A DNA stretch of 10,846 nucleotides, from NCBI GenBank assembly GCA_041584015.1, contig JBFHES010000163.1:1-10846 (forward strand), written 5' to 3'. The translations under genes and the position numbers were made by a program. The notes under the pieces are model-generated. The model ran no database searches, had not been told where the DNA came from, and worked only from the letters and a program-made list of their open reading frames with translations. The stretch is from JBFHES01 sp041584015. Its GTDB lineage: Bacteria; Bacteroidota; Bacteroidia; Bacteroidales; M50B96. Below, piece by piece: positions 1 to 6,398 of the stretch (positions are counted from its first letter, which is position 1; each line of letters starts with the position of its first letter).

Positions 1-434
1 AGATTTAGAAAACGCTGTGCCTTGGGTTTAACTATTGGCAAATTGGTATTTCTCACCACTATGAATTTCCCTGGTTGAATTAGATTCCTCAGTGCGCCTG
101 ACTCACAGATAACTATGGTGTCCTTATCAATTTGCTCCAGAAACACAGTGAAAGCTTTTTCCAGATAGGCTTCTTCAGCCTGACAATAAAATACCTTTGA
201 AGCACCAGCTCTTAACATGCGAGAGGTGTCTTTGGAACTTTCCGAATTGTGTTCTTCTTTTAAAGAATACGTGCGTTCTTCACCTTCGTGAAAGTGGTTG
301 GTAACCTTTAATCCAACAAGCTTGTGTTGTTTCGAAAAGTAATTGATGCACTGACAGACAAATTCTGTTTTACCAACATTTCTGCCAGTTCCGGCGATTA
401 ATAAGATGTTAGGGTAATGTGACTGAATTGGCAA
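1..434 (-). CDS. P-loop NTPase, MobB-like (partial, 3' end outside window)
   Basis: This is an open frame of 144 codons running off the left edge of the window. It has a Walker A motif, GTGRNVGKT, at residues 15-23. Next come a KVTNH segment (43-47), a D-T-S-R...AGA block (69-78) and a hydrophobic strand ending in ICES (109-112). The order resembles MobB, the GTP-binding accessory protein of molybdopterin guanine dinucleotide synthesis, which has a P-loop, a K-H-rich strand, a D-S-x-R...AGA block and a strand ending in VEG. Here EG is ES. The start must be TTG at 434-432. There is no in-frame ATG before the Walker A motif (the first is codon 73), a stop lies just upstream in frame, and AAGAGGA sits 5 nt before the TTG. 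It begins 2 nt after the porQ stop, so it is probably co-transcribed with porQ. The fold assignment is fairly secure. The substrate is unknown, and calling it molybdenum cofactor synthesis would go beyond the evidence. Confidence 0.72.
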   Translation of the reverse strand, partial: MPIQSHYPNILLIAGTGRNVGKTEFVCQCINYFSKQHKLVGLKVTNHFHEGEERTYSLKEEHNSESSKDTSRMLRAGASKVFYCQAEEAYLEKAFTVFLEQIDKDTIVICESGALRNLIQPGKFIVVRNTNLPIVKPKAQRFLN

Positions 435-436
435 AA

Positions 437-1492
437 CTATCCTCTTGAATAAAACTCTGCGACATTAACTCCAAAAGAAAATTGATGAGATGGTCCAGCC
501 AAATGATAAATAGCCTGTCCATAGCCGAAACGAAATTTAGATACATTCAGACCAAATCCCCAGGAGAAACCAACCATCCCACGCTGGCTGTCAATTTTCA
601 TTTCGGCGCGACGCTGTGCATTGTAACCAAGAGCTACATAAAAGTTTTTTGAAGGAATAAACTCGGCACCAATAATTAAATGTCTTAATGCCATTTGCCC
701 ATATTCTTCTAACGGACTCATTTTCTCAATTTCGCCGGTTAATGGATTCTCTGTTTCACTTGGGTTGGCAGGATCTTCATAGGTGAGATCGAATTGCTCC
801 AAATGCTGTAATCCCAAATGTATTCTAAAAGGCGCGTGACTTAGCTTTTTCGAAAATGCCAGTTCAATTTCGAAAGGTAGCGGTTCATTACCAGTTTCGG
901 TGTAATAAGTGTTGAATTGGGTACCAATGTTTTTAAATACCAATCCTCCGGTAAAATTATCACCCTGTGCATGATAAACAACACCCAGGTCAATAGCGGC
1001 TCCATTTGAATAATAGTTTTCCAGCTGCGAGCTAATTCCTTTTACATTTACACCAAACTGAAAGGCACTATCAATGGCATACGACCAGCCAACCCCGTAG
1101 GCTGTTTCTGTGGCACCAAATGTTCCGAAGGTTTCGCCGGTTTCATCAGCATAAAGAAAATCACCGTAATTAAATGATTTTACATTAACGCTAAAGGTGC
1201 CATACTTTTTAAAATTATGTGCATAAGCAACATCGCCAAAAGTAATTCCAGCAAAATAGTTGACAAAGTTTAAGTCGAACTTGCCATGCATTTTTGAGTT
1301 TAGCAGTGCTGGGTTCTGAGCAGCAAAATTGAGATCATCGCCCCAAACAGCAACCTGACTACCTCCTAGAGCACCAATTTTTGCCGATGGAGATAAGCTT
1401 AAGAATTCAAAAGTATGTTGGCCTCCAATCTGTGCTTTACCCGATAGAGCAAGGCATAGTATGAACGAAAATAAAAGTATGATTCTGCGCAT
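437..1492 (-). CDS. porQ: Type IX secretion system protein PorQ
   Basis: This 351-aa protein has a Sec signal peptide: two Arg, a hydrophobic core, then a likely cut after AQ at about residue 21. The mature part opens with the PorQ-like region GGQHTFEFLSLSPSAKIGALGG and continues as alternating beta strands typical of the PorV/PorQ/UPF0164 outer-membrane barrel group. The length fits the family. In Porphyromonas gingivalis PorQ works with PorU, PorV and PorZ in the cell-surface attachment complex that processes type IX cargo and joins it to lipopolysaccharide. That role is family knowledge. No catalytic residues are expected. The gene starts 9 nt after the stop of the upstream barrel gene, with an A-rich leader, and ends 2 nt before the P-loop gene. 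These spacings suggest an operon. The frame is complete. Confidence 0.88.
   Translation of the reverse strand: MRRIILLFSFILCLALSGKAQIGGQHTFEFLSLSPSAKIGALGGSQVAVWGDDLNFAAQNPALLNSKMHGKFDLNFVNYFAGITFGDVAYAHNFKKYGTFSVNVKSFNYGDFLYADETGETFGTFGATETAYGVGWSYAIDSAFQFGVNVKGISSQLENYYSNGAAIDLGVVYHAQGDNFTGGLVFKNIGTQFNTYYTETGNEPLPFEIELAFSKKLSHAPFRIHLGLQHLEQFDLTYEDPANPSETENPLTGEIEKMSPLEEYGQMALRHLIIGAEFIPSKNFYVALGYNAQRRAEMKIDSQRGMVGFSWGFGLNVSKFRFGYGQAIYHLAGPSHQFSFGVNVAEFYSRG
440..446 (-). promoter_or_regulatory. Shine-Dalgarno-like site deciding the TTG start
   Basis: AAGAGGA, read on the minus strand, lies inside the last codons of porQ and ends 5 nt before the TTG at 434. Strong purine-rich leaders are uncommon in this window, where most leaders are A-rich. 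Its spacing supports the TTG as the real start of the P-loop gene and suggests translation linked to porQ. Confidence 0.5.
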
Positions 1493-1501
1493 TTGTTTTT
1501 T

Positions 1502-2134
1502 TTAAAATAGAAATCCTATACTCAGGTTGCCTCTTGGAATAATTCCACTATATCCTTCTTCAAAAATATCGAAGGTGACATTGTCCATATTATTGTCTGT
1601 GTCGAAATAAGTTAGGTCTAATCCACCTCCTAAAAACAGATCAATGGTTAATCTTTCAAAGATAACGCCCTTTACTCCGGAGTAAATACCAAACCCAACC
1701 GAGTTATAGGTAATATCAGAATTTACTGGCTGATAAGGATAAAACTGATCGTGATATATTACATTATCATAAAATTCCGGGCTCTCATCGTAAAGCTGTT
1801 TAACATATACATATGGTGCTGCATAAAGAGCGATATTAAAAGGGTGATTGGTGCTTTTATGACCGTTGTGCATCAAGTAATATCGATATTGTAATTCACC
1901 TAAAACACCTACTTCCAGATCTTGCCCTGGATCACGATATTTAACGGCACCTCTTAAAACAAGGCTTTTATTGCTTGCCAGCATTCGCTCAAGATTAACA
2001 TCTAAAGAGCTGTTAGCAAAAGAGAAAGGCGATAAACTGAAGTTGTATTTATACTTGTAATCTTTAATAGAAGTCTGCGATTGACCTGCATATCCAACAA
2101 GCAAAACTAAAACGAGAATAAGTATTTTCTTCAT
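1502..2134 (-). CDS. Uncharacterised small outer-membrane beta-barrel protein
   Basis: The protein is 210 aa when started at the ATG at 2134-2132. A longer frame reaching 2194 exists, but starting at 2134 places a proper signal peptide (MKKILILVLVLL..., likely cut after SQ at about residue 20) at the N-terminus. The mature part has alternating hydrophobic and aromatic strands, a phrase FSLSPFSFANSSLDVNLER near the start, a glycine-rich strand late on, and a C-terminal Phe. These traits fit an 8- to 10-stranded outer-membrane barrel, loosely like the DUF3575-type proteins of Bacteroidota. That comparison is from memory and uncertain. I do not recognise a specific function. It is the first gene of a likely three-gene operon with porQ and the MobB-like NTPase, which hints at an envelope role, but nothing in the sequence shows a direct type IX secretion function. 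Confidence 0.7.
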   Translation of the reverse strand: MKKILILVLVLLVGYAGQSQTSIKDYKYKYNFSLSPFSFANSSLDVNLERMLASNKSLVLRGAVKYRDPGQDLEVGVLGELQYRYYLMHNGHKSTNHPFNIALYAAPYVYVKQLYDESPEFYDNVIYHDQFYPYQPVNSDITYNSVGFGIYSGVKGVIFERLTIDLFLGGGLDLTYFDTDNNMDNVTFDIFEEGYSGIIPRGNLSIGFLF

Positions 2135-2242
2135 GATAATTATTTCAATATGGCTAAATAACGACAAATAATTTAAAATAGTGCCGTGTACCAATATTTA
2201 GATTCGAAATTAAATTAATTTTAGAAAACATTCACAATTTCT

Positions 2243-2250
2243 TATTTTTA
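2243..2250 (+). promoter_or_regulatory. Possible -7 box of the yebC promoter
   Basis: TATTTTTA matches the Bacteroidota -7 box TAnnTTTG at every fixed base except the last. It lies 37 nt before the yebC start. I see no convincing -33 TTG at the usual distance. The 153-bp region 2135-2287 must also hold the promoter for the divergent barrel-porQ operon, but no clear box was found for that direction. Confidence 0.28.
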
Positions 2251-2287
2251 CAAGGTACAACATAGTGTTTAATTAAATAGTCAATAT

Positions 2288-3034
2288 ATGTCCGGTCACA
2301 ATAAATGGTCAACAATAAAGCGTAAAAAGGGAGCTGCTGATTCAAAAAGGTCAAAGATGTTCTCTCGGGTAGTTAAAGAAATAATGGTTGCTGTTAAAGA
2401 GGGCGGTGGCGATATTGATGGCAATGCACGTTTGAAGGTAGCTGTTCAAAATGCTAAAGGTGTTAATATGCCTAAGGATACAATTACCAGAGCCATATCG
2501 AAAGCGGAAAGCGATGATGCCAACTATCAGGAAATTACTTTTGAAGGGCATGGTAATGGCGGCATAGCCATTTTTGTCGAATGCTTATCAGATAATAATA
2601 ACCGAACGGTTGCGGCTGTTCGTTCCATCTTTACAAAGAAGGGTGGTAGCTTGGGAACCAATGGTTCGTTGAGCTTTTTATTCGAACGGAAAGGTATATT
2701 CTCTGTGCCAAAAGAAGGTTTGGAGATTGAGGAGTTCGAACTTGAAGCAATTGATGCAGGAGCTGAAGATTTTGAAATTCAGGATGAGCATGTTATTATT
2801 ACCACGGCGCTGGAGGATTTTGGTAATATGCAGAAGAAGCTGGATGAAATGGGAGTAGAGGTGGAGAATGCAGAACTTCAACGCATCCCTAATAATACAA
2901 TGGCCTTAGATGTTGAAACGGCAAAGAAAGTATTACGAATGATCGAGGCCTTTGAAGAAGAAGATGATGTGCAAAATGTTTTTCATAACCTCGAAATGAC
3001 AGAAGAATTAGAAGCTGCGCTGGCGGAAGACTAG
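2288..3034 (+). CDS. yebC: YebC/TACO1 family protein
   Basis: The 248-aa protein matches the family's usual length and begins with the hallmark SGHNKWSTIKRKKGAAD. The N-terminal helical domain (about 1-75) includes the conserved KMFSRVVKEI and a segment with AVQNAKGVNMPKD. EGHGNGGIAIFVECLSDN (about 85-102) and the GGSLGTNGSLSFLF stretch (about 119-132) belong to the second and third alpha/beta domains. The acidic C-terminus (EAFEEEDDVQNVFHN) is also typical. Members were long annotated as DNA-binding regulators (PmpR). The mitochondrial TACO1 and recent bacterial work instead point to help in translation of difficult stretches such as polyproline. Which role applies here cannot be read from sequence. 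It is a single-gene unit: it is divergent from the porQ operon and is followed by a strong hairpin 38 nt after its stop. Confidence 0.95.
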   Translation: MSGHNKWSTIKRKKGAADSKRSKMFSRVVKEIMVAVKEGGGDIDGNARLKVAVQNAKGVNMPKDTITRAISKAESDDANYQEITFEGHGNGGIAIFVECLSDNNNRTVAAVRSIFTKKGGSLGTNGSLSFLFERKGIFSVPKEGLEIEEFELEAIDAGAEDFEIQDEHVIITTALEDFGNMQKKLDEMGVEVENAELQRIPNNTMALDVETAKKVLRMIEAFEEEDDVQNVFHNLEMTEELEAALAED

Positions 3035-3072
3035 TACATAATTTTTTCAGCAGGCATAGGTCTTGTCTGGAT

Positions 3073-3123
3073 AAAAAATGGAAGAAGCGGAATTTAATCA
3101 AATTCCGCTTCTTCCATTTTTTT
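3073..3123. terminator. Bidirectional intrinsic terminator
   Basis: This is a perfect 18-bp inverted repeat: ATGGAAGAAGCGGAATTT at 3078-3095 and its complement at 3100-3117, with a 4-nt loop AATC. An A-tract on the left (3073-3078) and a T-tract on the right (3117-3123) extend the pairing to about 23 bp. Read on plus it follows yebC by 38 nt. Read on minus it follows the rhomboid gene by 14 nt and also ends in a U-tract. It therefore serves both convergent transcripts. Confidence 0.9.
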
Positions 3124-3137
3124 GGTCTACCTGGCTG

Positions 3138-3968
3138 TTAGTAAAAATTCTGACGGCCTTTGCCCCAAAGTTTTATCATAATAAAACCAAAGATCATCCC
3201 TCCAAGGTGAGCAATGTGCGCAACATTATCACCTGGTTGGTTTTGCCAGGTGCTGTATAGTTCATACAGTCCATAACCTATTACCAACCATTTGGCTTTT
3301 ATCGGAAATGGCAGCGGTATAATATATAACTGCATATTGGGGAATAACATACCAAAAGCCAGCAACACACCAAACAATGCACCCGAAGCACCAACCATAT
3401 TATGAGCATTTAAATAGTCGACCCGATAACCTGCAATAAAGTCAATTGCCTCGGTAAGTGCCTGGCCAGGGTTTGTATCCACAAGTGAATTAAATGTGTT
3501 TCGGAAAATATTGAAGTTATTTAAGATTTCTGCGGATTGAATACTGAAGGCTCCTGAGCTAATAAATTCATTAACACCAGAGGTTGTAGGCGATGCTAAA
3601 AATGCATCAATGGCATTAAGTACCGGTTGAGTTTCAAAATAAATGGCGGCCATTTGAATAAGCGCTGCGCCAATGCCGGTTACAAAATAGTAAATGATGA
3701 ATCGTTTTGGACCCCATACTTGCTCCAGTACCCTGCCAAACATCCAAATGCCAAACAGATTCATAAATATATGACCAATGTTAGCATGCAAGAACATGTA
3801 GGTAAGAAATTGAATTGGCTTGAAGTTTTCCGCACCCATGTAATGCAAACCTAGCAATTCATTTAAATCTTTGCCATTGAAAAAATCTCCCAGCAAAGCA
3901 TAGGCAGCAAAAAAAATGATGTTTATTATAAGCAGGTTTTTTACAACCGGAGGTGTATTTAGATTCAT
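3138..3968 (-). CDS. Rhomboid family intramembrane serine protease
   Basis: This is a 276-aa integral membrane protease. The catalytic Ser195 lies in the GASG motif (193-196) followed by ALFG. The partner His254 lies in AHLGG within the last membrane segment. H61, H66 and N70 in HANIGHIFMN form the oxyanion and packing motif of the second segment. About six membrane segments are visible (roughly 10-27, 53-77, 88-110, 190-208, 213-238, 250-267). Family members cut transmembrane substrates inside the inner membrane; the substrate here is unknown. An extra hydrophilic segment of about 75 residues (112-188) sits between segments 3 and 4. By GlpG topology this is on the periplasmic side near the active site. 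The gene follows mutL by 98 nt and no -7 box was found in that gap, so it may be read from the mutL transcript. The bidirectional hairpin follows it. Confidence 0.92.
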   Translation of the reverse strand: MNLNTPPVVKNLLIINIIFFAAYALLGDFFNGKDLNELLGLHYMGAENFKPIQFLTYMFLHANIGHIFMNLFGIWMFGRVLEQVWGPKRFIIYYFVTGIGAALIQMAAIYFETQPVLNAIDAFLASPTTSGVNEFISSGAFSIQSAEILNNFNIFRNTFNSLVDTNPGQALTEAIDFIAGYRVDYLNAHNMVGASGALFGVLLAFGMLFPNMQLYIIPLPFPIKAKWLVIGYGLYELYSTWQNQPGDNVAHIAHLGGMIFGFIMIKLWGKGRQNFY

Positions 3969-4066
3969 TTGTGAATATCTTTTATTTCGAAAACAGCTTG
4001 CTTGCTATCAACAATTAAACCAATCAGCTAATCGCAAGACTAAATATCTTATACTCCGCAACTTTG

Positions 4067-5911
4067 TCATTTAAACAGTGCGGTTATTTCATCGAAAGAC
4101 AAAATGTTAATTATTGTTTTGCCACTTGGCAAATAATTTGGCGATTGGCATAAAAACAAATCGTCGATTAATTTTTGCATTTCTTCAGGAGCAAGAGCTC
4201 TACCTCTTTTTATGGCCGCTGCCTTGGCTAGCGAGAATGCAATTTTTTCATTTATATCATACTCAATATCTTCATGTATATTGCCATAATAATCTAAAAT
4301 CTCAGCAATAATTTTAGATGGGTTGGTATTTCCAATGTCAGAGGGTGTGGCTAATATTTTATAATGATGATTGTCTTCAACTTCTATTTCAAAGCCCAGT
4401 GCGCCTAGGTGCGGCATGAGTTCTTTTACAAGCACCGATTGCTCTGCATCCAAATCAAGTTCGGAGGGGAATAGTAATTTTTGAGCAAACCCTTTATTCT
4501 CGCTTAGCTGCTTTTCAAATTTCTCAAATAAAATTCTGGTATGAGCCCTGCGCTGGTCTATCAGCATCAAACCCGATTTTACCGAAGTAAGAATATACTG
4601 TCCTTTTAGCTGGAATAAATTATCGCTTGATGCAACCGGTGCTGCAGCCTGCGTAGGTGTCTCGCTTCCAACATTACTTGGGAAAACAATCTTTTCAGGA
4701 CTTGGCGTTTTTTCAAAACCACTGTACAGATCGTCCCAGTTTTCCAGCGAATCCTTTTCGCGTTGCCTTATCGGATTAATCGACCGGGGCTGAGCAGATT
4801 TGGTTTCGAAAGGATTGTAATCAGGATCGATTTTTATTTGCGGAGGCACGATTGGTCGGTTAACATCAATGGCTGGAATTGACACGTGATTGCTTGAATC
4901 GAAATCGATGGTCGGCATAATATTGAATTTGCCAAGTGATTCCTTTATAGAGATGTTTAATATACGCCAAATATTATTTTCATCTTCAAACTTAATTTCG
5001 GTTTTTGTTGGATGAATGTTAATATCGATGGTTTCTGGGTTAACATCAAAAAAGATGAAATAGCTGGCCCAGAATTCCGATTTAAGAATGTTTTGGTAGG
5101 CTGAGGTAATTGCCTTGTGAAAGTAAGGATGGCGCATGTAGCGGTTGTTTACAAAAAAGAATTGTTCGCCGGGATGCTTCTTGGCAAATTCCGGCTTTCC
5201 AATAAACCCGCTAATTTTTACAATGCTGGTATCCGTATCAATCTTTATTAATTGCTGGCCAATGTTTTTCCTGAATACTTGTTCTATGCGCTTAATTTTA
5301 TTGGCGGCAGTTAGGTTGTATAAAATTTGGTCGTTGTGTGTTAATTTAAATGCAATTTCAGGATTGGTTAAAACCATGCGTTGAAATTCATTTATAATAT
5401 GTTTCAGCTCGGTGGTATTCGATTTAAGAAACTTTCTACGAGCAGGAATATTGAAGAATAGGTTTTTGATAAGAAAGTTGGTACCCGTCGGACATTGAAT
5501 ACTTTCATGTTTGATTACTTCGGATCCGGCAATGTGCAGTTCAGTTCCCAGTTCGTCTTCCAAACGTCGTGTTCTAAGCTCAACGTGAGCAACGGCCGCA
5601 ATAGATGCTAAGGCTTCGCCGCGAAACCCCATTGTTCGGATAGCAAATAAATCCTGTGCTTTTCTGATTTTTGAGGTGGCATGACGCTCAAAGGCCATAC
5701 GAGCATCTGTCTCAGACATGCCACAACCATTATCAATAATCTGGATAAGGGTTTTTCCGGCATCCTTAATAATGATTTGAATGGACGTGCTACCTGCATC
5801 AATGCCATTCTCCACAAGTTCTTTAACTACAGAGGCCGGTCGTTGAATTACTTCCCCGGCTGCAATCTGGTTGGCAATTGAGTCGGGCAATAGTTGAATA
5901 ATATCTGCCAT
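4067..5911 (-). CDS. mutL: DNA mismatch repair protein MutL
   Basis: This 614-aa protein couples MutS mismatch recognition to later repair steps. The N-terminal GHKL ATPase is intact: NQIAAGEV (14-21), catalytic-type E31 and N35 in KELVEN, DNGCGM (60-65), RHATSKI (76-82) and GFRGEAL (95-101). The transducer domain has FVNNRYMRH (253-261) and DINIHPTK (296-303). A polar, Pro-rich linker spans about 332-430. The C-terminal dimerisation domain follows (about 432-614) and includes QKLLFP (477-482), which fits the clamp-binding motif seen in MutL proteins. The usual endonuclease motif DQHA-x2-E-x4-E reads DQRRAHTRILF (452-462), without the His and Glu. The CPHGRP motif near the end is also absent: CQSPNYLPSGK stands at its place. 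The residue after N35 is Gly where most relatives have Ser. The start ATG overlaps the stop of the upstream small gene by one base, so translation is probably coupled. Confidence 0.96.
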   Translation of the reverse strand: MADIIQLLPDSIANQIAAGEVIQRPASVVKELVENGIDAGSTSIQIIIKDAGKTLIQIIDNGCGMSETDARMAFERHATSKIRKAQDLFAIRTMGFRGEALASIAAVAHVELRTRRLEDELGTELHIAGSEVIKHESIQCPTGTNFLIKNLFFNIPARRKFLKSNTTELKHIINEFQRMVLTNPEIAFKLTHNDQILYNLTAANKIKRIEQVFRKNIGQQLIKIDTDTSIVKISGFIGKPEFAKKHPGEQFFFVNNRYMRHPYFHKAITSAYQNILKSEFWASYFIFFDVNPETIDINIHPTKTEIKFEDENNIWRILNISIKESLGKFNIMPTIDFDSSNHVSIPAIDVNRPIVPPQIKIDPDYNPFETKSAQPRSINPIRQREKDSLENWDDLYSGFEKTPSPEKIVFPSNVGSETPTQAAAPVASSDNLFQLKGQYILTSVKSGLMLIDQRRAHTRILFEKFEKQLSENKGFAQKLLFPSELDLDAEQSVLVKELMPHLGALGFEIEVEDNHHYKILATPSDIGNTNPSKIIAEILDYYGNIHEDIEYDINEKIAFSLAKAAAIKRGRALAPEEMQKLIDDLFLCQSPNYLPSGKTIINILSFDEITALFK

Positions 5912-6216
5912 TAATAAAGGTATCCGGTAAATTCAATGAGGAAATATAAAATCATCATAATAAGAATAGCTGATACAGTAATGATGATGAGTCTGAGCAA
6001 GCCTTGCTTTTTGCCGGTGGCTACTTTTTGAGTAATCAAATGATTTTTCATTTTGCCTCTAATGTTTGGCACATATGGACCTGCCTCAGGTCCCTTTACC
6101 TCGCGCTCTGCCGACTTAACCCGGTTTCTTAAATCTTCCATTTCCGGGTCAAAATAGCGCGGACGATAATTAAATGCCTTGTGACTCGGGGTCTTAAAAA
6201 AACTTCCAAATGCCAT
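5911..6216 (-). CDS. Small single-span membrane protein upstream of mutL
   Basis: The protein is 101 aa. The N-terminal half is basic and hydrophilic with FNYRPRYFDPEMEDLRNRV (15-33), then a short charged stretch. One membrane span lies near the C-terminus (about 73-97, rich in Leu/Ile), followed by only a few residues. There is no signal peptide, so a cytoplasmic N-terminus with a tail anchor is likely. From memory, small proteins with a similar F-x-Y-x-PR-Y-Y pattern sit before mutL in many Bacteroidota and are sometimes labelled riboflavin synthase subunit beta. Nothing in this sequence supports that label. Its TAA shares its last base with the mutL ATG (TAATG), which suggests coupled translation. 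The function is unknown. Confidence 0.8.
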   Translation of the reverse strand: MAFGSFFKTPSHKAFNYRPRYFDPEMEDLRNRVKSAEREVKGPEAGPYVPNIRGKMKNHLITQKVATGKKQGLLRLIIITVSAILIMMILYFLIEFTGYLY

Positions 6217-6230
6217 AATTCAATTTTTTA

Positions 6231-6238
6231 CAAAATTA
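6231..6238 (-). promoter_or_regulatory. Candidate -7 box for the small gene-mutL transcript
   Basis: TAATTTTG on the minus strand matches the Bacteroidota box TAnnTTTG exactly and ends 14 nt before the ATG at 6216. A start of transcription about 7 nt downstream would leave a leader of under 10 nt, which is short. No clear -33 TTG was found at the normal spacing. The sequence is AT-rich, so chance is a real alternative. Confidence 0.33.
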
Positions 6239-6398
6239 GACTTAATTTTTGTTTCGAGCGACTTTGCACAAAATATCCATCTTCAAAATAATGGAGTGAA
6301 TTGTTCAAGTGCTTAAAACAAGGGCAAGGATGTTCCTGTTTTCAATAAAATTAAGATTGATATTTTATGCCAAATTAATTTTAACACAAAGCTTGACC

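Noticed and set aside
2135..2194. Longer N-terminus for the outer-membrane barrel gene
   Set aside because: The added 20 residues would place a hydrophilic extension before a well-formed signal peptide; the ATG at 2134 explains export.
3627..3854. 75-aa plus-strand open frame within the rhomboid gene
   Set aside because: It lies opposite the conserved rhomboid motifs; its composition follows from the antisense of that gene.
6315..6342. Imperfect hairpin downstream of the phosphofructokinase gene as its terminator
   Set aside because: The stem is only about 8 bp with a bulge, the loop is 11 nt, and the T-run is part of the stem with no U-tract after it on the minus strand.
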